NCBI RefSeq assembly: GCF_946463545.1
Contig: NZ_OX296583.1
Location: 1,339,035 to 1,403,034, forward strand
Direction of reading: 5' to 3'
DNA from: Methanothermococcus thermolithotrophicus DSM 2095
Lineage (GTDB): Archaea; AGJL01; Methanococci; Methanococcales; Methanococcaceae
Length of the DNA stretch: 64,000 nt
Shown piece by piece: positions 9,174 to 17,438 of this stretch. The position numbers and the translations under genes were made by a program. The notes beneath the pieces are model-generated. The model saw only the letters and a list, made by a program, of their open reading frames with translations. It was not told where the DNA came from and ran no database searches. Every line of letters starts with the position of its first letter. Position 1 is the stretch's first letter.

Positions 9174-11015
9174 CTAATTAGAACCAACACGTGATGTTTT
9201 TTTCTTCATTTTCTTCATTATCCATTTGTAAATTGTGCCTTTATATCCTACCGTTTTAAATCCTTCCAAAGCCTTTTTCCAGTTCTCTTTCTCCCTATAT
9301 AGACAAATGGCCTTTTGGATTTTCTTTTCACTGTATGAATAAGGGACATAAACTTTTTTCATGTCGATTGGATTTATCCCTGTATGATACATTGTTGTCG
9401 ATAATGTCATAGGCGTTGGAGTAAATACCTGCACCTGTTTTGAATAGCAGTTATTTTCATGTACAAACTCCGCCAGCTCTATCATATCCTTTATTGTACA
9501 GCCAGGATGGGCAATTAACCAGTATGGAATTATTTCCTTAGTTCCTCCAGTTCGGACAAAACTCTTCGAGTTTTGTAACTCTTCGCTTCGCTCCGATTCT
9601 TCAGCATATTTTCTGTATGCATCAAGGAATTTTTTAAATAAAGTTCCGCCTGGTTTTTGGATCGCCTTACATGTATCTTTTGAAACATGCTCAGGTGCGA
9701 CCTTTAACCTGCCTGATACGTTGTACTTACAAATATCTTTTAGATACTCCATACCGTAGTCTTCATCGTATAATGTCAAATCGTATCTAATTCCAGATCT
9801 CACATAAACTTTAACGTCCCTATCGCTCACCAAATCCCTAATCTTGGACATCAAATCAATCAATGGTTTATGGTTAATGATTAAGTTGGGACATACCTCT
9901 GGATATAGGCAATTTTTTGGGCATTTATGGGCAATTCCTTTTTTACACCCCATTTTATACATGTTGGCAGTTGGAGCTCCTACATCTTGGATGACTCCTT
10001 TAAAATCCTCATGATTTAGAAGGTTTTTTATTTCATTCAGTATTGATTTTTCACTTCTACTTTGGATAACTTTCCCTTGATGATGAAGTATTGAACAAAA
10101 GGAGCATCCTCCAAAACATCCCCTATGAGTCACAACCGAAAACTGAACAGGAACTATTGCAGGAATATGACAATCATAAGAAGGATGAACCTTTCTTTCA
10201 AATGGAAGGGAATATATTTCATCCATCTCCTTTTCAGTTAAATATTTTGGTGGAAATTGGACAACATACTGATTCCCGTGTCTTTGGGCAGTTATTTTAT
10301 CCATAGTTATTAGTTTTTTATGCATCTCGGCATACTTCACTTTATTGTCTTTGACTTCCTCGTAACTTGGGAGCTCAACAAAATCGTATTCTTTCCTTAA
10401 GTCATCTACTTTGTCTTTACTGCATTTAACAACAGTTCCATTGATTTCTAAATCTTTAATGTTTTCTCCGCTTTCCAATGCTTTTGTTATTTCCAGGATG
10501 CTTTTTTCGCCCATTCCGTACATAAGAATATCTGCCTTTGCATCCATTAGGATACTTCTTCTCACGTTGTTATGCCAATAATCGTAGTGGGCAAATCTCC
10601 TCAAAGACGCTTCAATACCGCCCAATGCCACTGGAATACCTTTAAATGCTCTCTTGATTAAATTTGTATAAACAATAGTTGCCCTATCTGGCCTATTTCT
10701 TATTCCTTCAGGAGATGTCGCATCAAAATCTCTAAGTCTTTTCTGGGGCGTGTAGTGGGCAAGCATGCTGTCTAAGTTACCGGAGCTCACTGCAAAAAAA
10801 TAGTTTGGTCTCCCCAATTTTTTTATGTCGTCTAAGTTTTTCCAGTCTGGCTGGGATATTATCCCTACTCTGTATCCAAATTTCTCTAAGTACCTTCCAA
10901 CAACAGGAGCTCCAAACAAAGGATGGTCTATATACACATCCCCACTTACTATAATTACGTCGAGTTCTTCCCATCCTCTTTCATCCATCTCATCTTTATT
11001 CGTTGGCAAAAACAT
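9174..11015 (-). CDS. YgiQ-family radical SAM protein
   Basis: UPF0313/YgiQ radical SAM protein of 613 residues, reaction unknown. The [4Fe-4S]-SAM motif is CFGGCSFC at about residues 300-307 (CxxxCxxC). N-terminal segments such as DVIIVSGDVYIDHPLFG and LGGIEASLRRFAHYDYW are typical of the family, and the C-terminus is basic. One oddity lies at 9551-9596: a palindromic insert encodes an in-frame, low-complexity peptide (SERSEELQNSKSFVRTGG) in the loop before KEIIPYWLIAHPGC. The insert keeps the frame. The start ATG follows GTGATTTT. Confidence 0.9.
   Translation of the reverse strand: MFLPTNKDEMDERGWEELDVIIVSGDVYIDHPLFGAPVVGRYLEKFGYRVGIISQPDWKNLDDIKKLGRPNYFFAVSSGNLDSMLAHYTPQKRLRDFDATSPEGIRNRPDRATIVYTNLIKRAFKGIPVALGGIEASLRRFAHYDYWHNNVRRSILMDAKADILMYGMGEKSILEITKALESGENIKDLEINGTVVKCSKDKVDDLRKEYDFVELPSYEEVKDNKVKYAEMHKKLITMDKITAQRHGNQYVVQFPPKYLTEKEMDEIYSLPFERKVHPSYDCHIPAIVPVQFSVVTHRGCFGGCSFCSILHHQGKVIQSRSEKSILNEIKNLLNHEDFKGVIQDVGAPTANMYKMGCKKGIAHKCPKNCLYPEVCPNLIINHKPLIDLMSKIRDLVSDRDVKVYVRSGIRYDLTLYDEDYGMEYLKDICKYNVSGRLKVAPEHVSKDTCKAIQKPGGTLFKKFLDAYRKYAEESERSEELQNSKSFVRTGGTKEIIPYWLIAHPGCTIKDMIELAEFVHENNCYSKQVQVFTPTPMTLSTTMYHTGINPIDMKKVYVPYSYSEKKIQKAICLYREKENWKKALEGFKTVGYKGTIYKWIMKKMKKKTSRVGSN
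9551..9596. repeat. palindromic element inserted in frame within ygiQ
   Basis: A perfect 9-bp stem (ACAAAACTC / GAGTTTTGT) with a TTC loop sits at 9556-9576, bounded by an outer TCGGA/TCCGA inverted repeat. The base composition is richer in GC and CGA/CTT than the flanking gene. Its arms (CAAAACT) match those of the non-coding hairpin at 58252-58272, which suggests a dispersed small element that tolerates insertion in coding DNA. Confidence 0.6.
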
Positions 11016-11105
11016 AAAATCACTTTAGTTTTGTATTATTATTGTATTGGTGTTATAATATTATATTTAGCATATATGCAGTTTTAGAACTTAAAAAACA
11101 CCCCA

Positions 11106-11226
11106 CAATTATAAACTTAAAAATTTATAAATTTATCAAAGGGCATCCAATTATCCCGCTTCCAACGATAACTCCAATCAAATACTTAATGTTGGTTTTT
11201 TCCGTAGCGTCTTTTCATAGCAAGTC
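11106..11226 (-). pseudogene. decayed duplicate of the 3' end of the permease gene at 50433-51293
   Basis: About 115 bp here match the last part of the permease gene (50425-50540) almost base for base, including the stop-proximal segment and the TCCAATTATCCCGCTTCCAA stretch, with two single-base deletions that break the frame. It begins just inside the shared sequence AAACTTAAAAATTTATAAAT and ends at the CTTTTCATAGC segment. It is a non-functional fragment of a former paralogue. Confidence 0.75.
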
Positions 11227-11398
11227 TTTTGAAATATTAAACTAACATTAAAGCAATAAACTTAGAAATAATATCTATTGAGATAATTTGTGTATTATCG
11301 GGCATTGCTGGATCGATATATGCTATTTTAATCATTGTTCATCTAAAAACATTTTTTACATATTTAAATGACCGGAATAATAAAAAACGATAAACTAT
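11227..11398 (+). other. gap before ppcA; possible membrane-protein relic
   Basis: This stretch has no convincing gene. The plus strand holds an open frame without a start codon that gives a hydrophobic segment (IICVLSGIAGSIYAILIIVH) and a basic tail ending KKR just before the ppcA promoter. It may be another decayed membrane-protein end. A TATA-like AAACTATATATA follows at about 11392-11403. Confidence 0.3.
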
Positions 11399-11404
11399 AT
11401 ATAT

Positions 11405-11419
11405 GTGTAGATACTCCAC
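11405..11419. promoter_or_regulatory. GTGTA-N5-TACAC operator at ppcA
   Basis: GTGTAGATACTCCAC, one mismatch from the perfect palindrome, lies directly after the TATA-like ACTATATATA and 20 bp before the ppcA start. The position is that of a transcription-start-overlapping operator, as at the fwd, cdh, kor and por units in this window. Confidence 0.6.
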
Positions 11420-11438
11420 AATGTATAGAGGTGAAAAT

Positions 11439-12953
11439 ATGATACCCTGTGCAATGGCTACCCAACATCCAGATAATGCTAAAAGATATATTCCAGTTCA
11501 AAAAGAACCGGAGGAAGCTATAGAATGTTTAAAGGATTTAGACTGTGATGAATATTTTGTGGACTATGAGGGAAAATTAACTCCCTATCATCAAACCGTT
11601 CAGATAACGTTAAATCTCTTGCATGAAACTGATTTAATTCCTGGAAAAGATGTTAGAATTACCCCAAGAATTCCATCATCCTCGGAAGAAACATTATTCC
11701 GACAGCTCATGGCATTAATGTCCACAATTGAAGCAGATTATAAGGCAAAAGAAGTAAATGAAGAAGCAGGGATATTGGAAGTAGTTCATCCGATGACAAA
11801 AAGTGCGGATGAATTAGTTGGAACAAAAAGATGGATATTATCTCTATTAAACCTGTGCAATAACAGAATGGGGAAAAAAGCAGATGACATACATCTAATC
11901 CCTTTGATAGAAGAAGTTCCAGAATTACTAAACGCTTCAAAAATTTTAAAAGAATATTATGAGAAATGTCAGAGTTATAATATCGACATTCCCTACATGA
12001 GAGTATTTTTCGGTAGAAGCGACCCTGCATTATCCTATGGATTTTTACCTGCAGTACTTTCTGTTAAATGTGCAATATCAGAAGTGTATGACTGGTCTGA
12101 TGAAGTGGGCTTAGACGTATATCCCATAATTGGAGCTGGTTCATTGCCATTTAGGGGCCATGTAACCTATGAAAATATATCTAATTTTGTGAATGAGTAT
12201 AAAGGTATAAGGACCGTATCTATACAATCTGCCCTAAGATATGACCATGGTCCTGAAAAAACCCGTAAAACTGCAAAATATCTAAAAGAAAAATTACCAA
12301 AAAATGGTAGATTAAAATATGATGACTATCAAGAGCTCATAGATTTTGTGGGCATTTCCACCAAACATTATCTAAGAATATTTTATAGAATATGTGATAA
12401 AGTAAATACTGTTTCCGACTGGCTGCCAAATATGAGGGATAGGCTTTCAAGAAAAGCACCTGTTGGCTATGCAAGGGATGTTCCAAAGCCCGAAGAAATT
12501 GGAAATTTATGCAGTGATGAAATAAAGGTAGAATTAGAGCCTCTTAAAGTAGATAAACTTCCACCACTACCTCGTGCCATAAAATTCACCGGGGCATTAT
12601 ATACTATGGGTATACCGCCGGAGTTTATTGGAACTGGAAAAGCCCTTGAAGAAACAAAAGGGGAGATTCTTTATTACTATCCATCTCTAAAATCAGATTT
12701 GGAATTTGCAAGTCATTATGTATGCATTCCTGCATTATCGTCTTATTTCGATAAAAAAATAGCCGATGAATTAAAACATGATTTAAAGCTTGTTGAAGAG
12801 TATCTTGATGTTGATTATGGGTATGCTACCCACACTGAAGAATTACACTGGGCACTTGCCGATATACTTGCAAGTCAAAACAAGGATATTAGTGAAGAAG
12901 AGAAAAACTATTACGTGCAAAAAATGGCCGAAATTAGAAAATCACTTGGATAA
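11439..12953 (+). CDS. ppcA: archaeal-type phosphoenolpyruvate carboxylase
   Basis: Archaeal-type PEP carboxylase, which fixes bicarbonate onto PEP to give oxaloacetate. At about 504 residues it has the compact archaeal length rather than the roughly 900 of bacterial enzymes. Recognisable segments are MIPCAMATQHPDNA at the start, TPRIPSSSEETLFRQ, PYMRVFFGRSDPALSYGF, GAGSLPFRGHV and the basic SIQSALRYDHGPEKTRK. I chose the ATG after TAGAGGTGAAAAT; an ATG/GTG-rich extension of 12 codons upstream would include the promoter operator. It is followed by thiM at 11 bp, so ppcA-thiM-thiE are probably cotranscribed. Confidence 0.93.
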   Translation: MIPCAMATQHPDNAKRYIPVQKEPEEAIECLKDLDCDEYFVDYEGKLTPYHQTVQITLNLLHETDLIPGKDVRITPRIPSSSEETLFRQLMALMSTIEADYKAKEVNEEAGILEVVHPMTKSADELVGTKRWILSLLNLCNNRMGKKADDIHLIPLIEEVPELLNASKILKEYYEKCQSYNIDIPYMRVFFGRSDPALSYGFLPAVLSVKCAISEVYDWSDEVGLDVYPIIGAGSLPFRGHVTYENISNFVNEYKGIRTVSIQSALRYDHGPEKTRKTAKYLKEKLPKNGRLKYDDYQELIDFVGISTKHYLRIFYRICDKVNTVSDWLPNMRDRLSRKAPVGYARDVPKPEEIGNLCSDEIKVELEPLKVDKLPPLPRAIKFTGALYTMGIPPEFIGTGKALEETKGEILYYYPSLKSDLEFASHYVCIPALSSYFDKKIADELKHDLKLVEEYLDVDYGYATHTEELHWALADILASQNKDISEEEKNYYVQKMAEIRKSLG

Positions 12954-12964
12954 TAGGTGAAAAT

Positions 12965-13765
12965 ATGGATTGGATACCAAATGCTTTAAAAGAAGTTAGA
13001 GAAAAAAAACCTTTAGTTCAAAACATCACAAATTTCGTAGTTATGAACACAACTGCAAATGCACTACTTACACTTGGGGCTTCACCGGTAATGGCCCATG
13101 CAATGGAGGAACTTGAAGATATGTTAATGATAGCAGATTCACTTGTAATCAATATTGGAACACTTGATGAACATTGGATCTCTTCAGTTAAAGAAGCAGT
13201 AAAAATTGCAGATGATTTAAACAAACCTGTAGTTTTTGACCCAGTAGGGGCGGGAGCAACCAAATTTAGAACAGAAGTCGCCCTTAATCTTATTGAAACA
13301 GGAAATATTGATGTTGTTAGGGGTAACTTTGGTGAAATAGCGGCCCTACTAGGGGAATATGGAAAGACGAGAGGTGTTGATTCGGTAGGGTATAACGTGA
13401 GTAAAGCAGAAGAGTTAGTATGTAAGGCTGCAGAGAAGTTTGACACTGTTGTGGCGGTTACTGGACCGATAGATCATGTAAGTGATGGAAATAATACTTA
13501 TGCAATATATAACGGTCATGAAATGCTTGGAAGGGTTACTGGAACCGGATGTATGGTAACTACAATTATTGGAGCATTTTTATCAGTTGAAAAACCCTTA
13601 AAAGCCACCGTATCTGCATTAACTACATTTGGTATTGTTGCTGAAAAAGCCTATGAAGAGTCTAAATATCCTGGAAGTTTTCATACAAAACTTTATGATT
13701 GGCTTTATAGGATCAATGAAAAAACAATAACTGAAAAAATGAAGGTGATAATGGTTGAATCTTAG
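12965..13765 (+). CDS. thiM: hydroxyethylthiazole kinase
   Basis: ThiM phosphorylates 4-methyl-5-(2-hydroxyethyl)thiazole for thiamine salvage or biosynthesis. The 266 residues show the family start VREKKPLVQNITNFVVMNTTANALLTLGASPVM, the substrate loop VFDPVGAGATKFR, DVVRGNFGEIAAL, and the ribokinase-like anion hole GRVTGTGCMV with the catalytic cysteine at about residue 195. The start ATG follows AATAGGTGAAAAT. It overlaps thiE by 11 bp. Confidence 0.94.
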   Translation: MDWIPNALKEVREKKPLVQNITNFVVMNTTANALLTLGASPVMAHAMEELEDMLMIADSLVINIGTLDEHWISSVKEAVKIADDLNKPVVFDPVGAGATKFRTEVALNLIETGNIDVVRGNFGEIAALLGEYGKTRGVDSVGYNVSKAEELVCKAAEKFDTVVAVTGPIDHVSDGNNTYAIYNGHEMLGRVTGTGCMVTTIIGAFLSVEKPLKATVSALTTFGIVAEKAYEESKYPGSFHTKLYDWLYRINEKTITEKMKVIMVES

Positions 13766-14390
13766 AAAAAGACTTAAACTTTACGTTATCACAGATAGGA
13801 GGATAAGAGATGAAATAGAAACTGTAAAGGAAGCATTAGAGGGAGGGGCAACTGCAATACAGATGAGAATTAAAAATACATCAACTAAAGAAATGGTGGA
13901 AGTTGGAAAAAACATTAGAAAAATAACTGAAGATTATAATGCTCTTTTCTTTGTAAATGACAGGGTTGATGTGGCATTAACCATAAATGCAGATGGAGTT
14001 CATCTTGGATCAGATGACATGCCAGTCTCGTTAGCCAAAGAAATTGCCCCCAATCTTATTATTGGTGCATCGGCGTATAGTTTTGAAAAGGCCGTAGAAT
14101 TGGAAAAGGAAGCGGATTATCTTGGTGTTGGTTCAATATTTCCAACAAAAACAAAAGATAACGTTAAGGTTATAGGTGTAGAAGGGTTGAGAAAAATAGC
14201 TGAACATATTAATATTCCAATAGTTGCAATTGGTGGAATAAACCATAGGAATGTAGAAAAAGTCCTGAAAACTGGAGTAGATGGAGTATCTGTTATTTCA
14301 GCAATACTTAAAGCCCAAAATATGAAAGAGGCCACTGAAGACATTAAAAAAATATTGGTAAATTTTTCTAATGTACATGCGCGTATATAA
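13755..14390 (+). CDS. thiE: thiamine-phosphate synthase
   Basis: ThiE condenses thiazole phosphate with the hydroxymethylpyrimidine diphosphate. The TIM-barrel protein of 211 residues has LYVITDRR at the first strand, AIQMRIKN (normally QLRxK), FFVNDRVDVALTINADGVHLGSDDMP, the phosphate segment IIGASAYS, DYLGVGSIFPTKTK, and GGINHRNV...GVSVISAI near the end. The start TTG follows AAGGTGATAATGG inside the thiM tail. Coupling to thiM and ppcA suggests a shared transcript. Confidence 0.94.
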   Translation: MNLRKRLKLYVITDRRIRDEIETVKEALEGGATAIQMRIKNTSTKEMVEVGKNIRKITEDYNALFFVNDRVDVALTINADGVHLGSDDMPVSLAKEIAPNLIIGASAYSFEKAVELEKEADYLGVGSIFPTKTKDNVKVIGVEGLRKIAEHINIPIVAIGGINHRNVEKVLKTGVDGVSVISAILKAQNMKEATEDIKKILVNFSNVHARI

Positions 14391-14422
14391 TATTTTAATT
14401 GATAAATTTTATATACCATAAT

Positions 14423-14453
14423 GTGTAATATATACACTGTGTAATATATACAC
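14423..14453. promoter_or_regulatory. tandem GTGTA-N5-TACAC operators at the fwd operon
   Basis: Two copies of the identical 15-mer GTGTAATATATACAC occupy 14423-14437 and 14439-14453, separated by one base (period 16 bp). The TATA-like AATTTTATATACC lies just upstream at about 14405-14417 and the ribosome site GGTGGT follows at 14456. A bound dimer pair here would cover the transcription start, so repression is the natural reading. Confidence 0.8.
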
Positions 14454-14463
14454 AGGTGGTGTT

Positions 14464-14742
14464 ATGAAATGTCCATATTGTGGGGAGAATTGTGTTGATG
14501 AATATATTTTGGAGCTCTATATTAAATCATTAAAAAATTTCAAAATGCGAAAAAATACTGCATTTAATGGGATACCAATAGTTTGTGAAGCAGGGGTTTG
14601 TAAAAATACTGGAAAAAGAATCTGGTACTGCCCGCACTGTAAATCTTTAACAGAATATGTTGATTCATTCAATGCAATAGTACAGTGTCCAAACTGCCAT
14701 GAAAAAATAGCACTTCCTGCAACAAACAGAACGGTTTGTTAG
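14464..14742 (+). CDS. zinc-ribbon protein leading the fwd operon
   Basis: Uncharacterised 92-residue protein with two zinc-binding cysteine clusters: CPYCGENC at the N-terminus with later CEAGVC, then CPHC...CPNCHEK near the C-terminus, and a final cysteine. The middle is basic. It is the promoter-proximal gene of an operon for formylmethanofuran dehydrogenase (fwdACFG) and overlaps the fwdA ribosome site. That position suggests a role in Fwd assembly, metal or pterin delivery, or regulation, but no family function is known to me. The start ATG follows GGTGGTGTT. Confidence 0.75.
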   Translation: MKCPYCGENCVDEYILELYIKSLKNFKMRKNTAFNGIPIVCEAGVCKNTGKRIWYCPHCKSLTEYVDSFNAIVQCPNCHEKIALPATNRTVC

Positions 14743-14750
14743 GTGATATT

Positions 14751-16490
14751 ATGGAATTAATAATAAAAAATGGCTACGTCTATGACCCAAAAAATGGCAT
14801 AGACGGGGAAATTAAAGATATAATGGTTAAAGATGGAAAAATCGTAGATAATGTTTCAAAAGAAGCATTAGAAATCGATGCTAAAAATAAAGTCGTTATG
14901 CCGGGGGGTGTTGATCACCATACACATATAGCAGGCTCCAAAGTCTGTGTTGGTAGAATGTTGAGACCAGAGGATATAAGAAGAAATCCCGACCCCATGG
15001 CACAAATACCACATATAGATAGGGTAATGATGGTAAAAAGAGGGGGAGGAGGATTTTCGGTAATGCCAACATGGACAACCGGATACAGATATGCCCAAAT
15101 GGGGTACACCACATGTTTTGACCCTGCATTTGCTCCAATGGGTGCAAAACACTTGCATGAAGAATTCGAAAGAACTCCCCTAATTGATAAAGGCGGTATA
15201 TGTTTAATGGGAAATAATTGGATGATAATGGAATATTTGCACGATGGAGAGTTAGAAAAAGCAGCCGCCTATGTATCTTGGCTTTTAAATGCTACAAAGG
15301 CATATGGTATAAAGATTGTGAATCCTGGAGGGGTGGAAGCATGGAGCTGGGGAAAAAATATAACCAGTGGTAGAGACCCAGTTCCTTATTTTAATCTAAC
15401 ATCTAATGAGATAATAAAAGGACTTGCAGAGATAAATGAAATGTTAGAGCTCCCCCATTCTATACACTTACACGGCAATAACTTGGGGCATCCTGGAAAC
15501 TGGGACACATTTATAGATAACGCAGATGCCGCATTGGATGTATCTGTTAATACAGTTTCAGAGAGGGAACAAGTTGTTCATGCCACTCATGTTCAGTTCT
15601 ACTCCTATGGAGGAGAATCGTGGAAAGACTTTTCTTCAAAAGCAGATGCTATTGCAGATTACATAAATAAAACAAAAAATATTACCATAGATGTTGGATT
15701 TGTTACACTTGATGAAACCACAACAATGACTGGGGACGGTCCTATGGAATATAATCTATATTCCACCACAAATTTAAAATGGGCCAATAATGATGTGGGG
15801 CTTGAATGTGGTAGCGGTTTGACCCCATTTATTTACAACGGAAAAAACCCAGTAAATGCCATCCAATGGGCTGCAGGATTGGAATTAGCACTTTTAATAG
15901 ATGATCCTTGGAAGGTGCTGTTTGGAACAGACCATCCAAATGGGGGTCCGTTTATAAGATACCCTGATGTCTTTTCATGGCTCATGTCTAAAAAAGCAAG
16001 GGATGAAAAAATAGCGAAAATTAACAAATCTGTAAGGAGAAACGCCATAATTGAAAGTTTAGATAGGGAATATACATTATACGAAATTGCAACAATTACA
16101 AGAGCCGCAAATGCAAAAGTTTTGGGACTAACTGAAAAGGGACATTTAGGAATTGGTGCTGATGCAGATATAGCAATATATAACCTAGACCCTGAAAAAG
16201 ACAAATTAAATGACCCTGAAACCATAAAAAAAGCCTTTATGAAAACCCATTATACAATAAAAGGTGGAGAAATAGTTGTAAAAGAGGGGCGAATTGTTAA
16301 TCCAGAACATATGGGCAAAACCTACATTGTAGAATCAGAATTTGGTGATAAGGAAATATACAAAGATATGCTCAATGATTTGGAAATGAAATTTAAAAAA
16401 TACTATGCAATGCAGAAATCCACATACTGGACAGGTTATGAATATGTGCCACATAGGAAAACCATTAAAGTAGGATACAAGGGTGATTAA
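14751..16490 (+). CDS. fwdA: formylmethanofuran dehydrogenase subunit A
   Basis: FwdA is the amidohydrolase-like subunit that forms formylmethanofuran from formate and methanofuran, after FwdB reduces CO2. The 579-residue chain shows the metal-binding DHHTHIAGSKVCVGR (about residues 55-69), the lysine region around 170-180, the histidine motifs HLHGNNLGHPG and VVHATHVQFYSYGGES, the catalytic aspartate in FGTDHPNGGPF, and a C-terminal composite beta domain. The ATG follows AGGTGATATT; an upstream ATG five codons earlier overlaps the preceding stop. It abuts fwdC. Confidence 0.96.
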   Translation: MELIIKNGYVYDPKNGIDGEIKDIMVKDGKIVDNVSKEALEIDAKNKVVMPGGVDHHTHIAGSKVCVGRMLRPEDIRRNPDPMAQIPHIDRVMMVKRGGGGFSVMPTWTTGYRYAQMGYTTCFDPAFAPMGAKHLHEEFERTPLIDKGGICLMGNNWMIMEYLHDGELEKAAAYVSWLLNATKAYGIKIVNPGGVEAWSWGKNITSGRDPVPYFNLTSNEIIKGLAEINEMLELPHSIHLHGNNLGHPGNWDTFIDNADAALDVSVNTVSEREQVVHATHVQFYSYGGESWKDFSSKADAIADYINKTKNITIDVGFVTLDETTTMTGDGPMEYNLYSTTNLKWANNDVGLECGSGLTPFIYNGKNPVNAIQWAAGLELALLIDDPWKVLFGTDHPNGGPFIRYPDVFSWLMSKKARDEKIAKINKSVRRNAIIESLDREYTLYEIATITRAANAKVLGLTEKGHLGIGADADIAIYNLDPEKDKLNDPETIKKAFMKTHYTIKGGEIVVKEGRIVNPEHMGKTYIVESEFGDKEIYKDMLNDLEMKFKKYYAMQKSTYWTGYEYVPHRKTIKVGYKGD

Positions 16491-16491
16491 A

Positions 16492-17412
16492 ATGACGACT
16501 GCTGCTGAAAATATAATTCATCCTATGGAGGAAAATGTTGAAAAAGATGTAAAAGAAATCATTTTAGAGCTCACAGAATCTCCAAATGTTCTTGACGTAG
16601 AATGTATATCCCCGGACGTATTTGCAGGAAAAACCTTGGAGGATATTAAAAATTTACCTGTTTACAATGGTAAAAAGAAAAAAGTTCTTTCAGATTTCTT
16701 TAAAATTTCAGGTGAAGTAGGAGATACGCCAGAAAATACTAAAATAATCATTAATGGGGATTTAAGCAGGGTTAAAAACATTGGTAAGGAAATGAGCTCA
16801 GGTGAAATTGTCATAAATGGAAATGTTGGGATGTATGTAGGAGCTCTTATGAAGGGAGGAAAAATAGTGGTCAATGGTGATGCAGACTCATTTGCCGGTC
16901 AGCAGATGAAAGGAGGAGAATTGATAATAAAAGGAAATGCTGGAAACTACCTTGGTTCTTCTTATAGGGGAGATTGGAGAGGTATGAAAGGTGGAACTAT
17001 TATTGTTGAAGGTAATGCAGGAGATGAAGTAGGGGAGTACTTAAGTGGAGGAAAAATTATAATCAAAGGCAATGTTGGATTGTTGTGTGGAATTCACATA
17101 AATAAAGGAATAATAATCGTTGAAGGAAATGCAGATGGAAGAGTAGGTGCCGAAGCAGAAGGTAAAGGAATCATAGTCATAAAAGGGAAGATAAAAATAG
17201 GGCATGTTTCCTTCCTATATGATGGAGAAGTAGTCAATCCGTCCATAAATGATGACACAATAGAAGGAAGATATTATAAATTCATAGGAGATACGGCGTG
17301 TAGAGGAAACAAAAAAACAGTAATATATGCGTCAGCAGAACATAACGAGCATTTATTGCCGAATAACCCATTACCTGTGAGCAATACGGATATATATGAA
17401 TTAATGCCCTAA
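16492..17412 (+). CDS. fwdC: formylmethanofuran dehydrogenase subunit C
   Basis: FwdC is a beta-helical subunit that contacts FwdA and FwdB and resembles the C-terminal domain of glutamate synthase. The 306 residues contain a clear ladder of GxxGxxxGxxxxGG repeats: GNVGMYVGALMKGG, GDADSFAGQQMKGG, GNAGNYLGSSYRG, GNAGDEVGEYLSGG, GNVGLLCGIHINKG and GNADGRVGAEAEGKG. The ATG follows GGGTGATTAAA, two codons after an alternative GTG that is part of the ribosome site. Confidence 0.95.
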   Translation: MTTAAENIIHPMEENVEKDVKEIILELTESPNVLDVECISPDVFAGKTLEDIKNLPVYNGKKKKVLSDFFKISGEVGDTPENTKIIINGDLSRVKNIGKEMSSGEIVINGNVGMYVGALMKGGKIVVNGDADSFAGQQMKGGELIIKGNAGNYLGSSYRGDWRGMKGGTIIVEGNAGDEVGEYLSGGKIIIKGNVGLLCGIHINKGIIIVEGNADGRVGAEAEGKGIIVIKGKIKIGHVSFLYDGEVVNPSINDDTIEGRYYKFIGDTACRGNKKTVIYASAEHNEHLLPNNPLPVSNTDIYELMP

Positions 17413-17438
17413 CTATTAATCTATTGAGAGTGGTATAC

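Noticed and set aside
11042-11245. Plus-strand 67-codon open frame
   Set aside because: It runs antisense across the permease relic and carries no ribosome site; the similarity to 50425-50540 is on the other strand.
13755-14390. TPP riboswitch for thiM/thiE
   Set aside because: I see no TPP aptamer sequence upstream of thiM or ppcA; the genes follow ppcA directly, and the ppcA promoter carries the GTGTA-type site.
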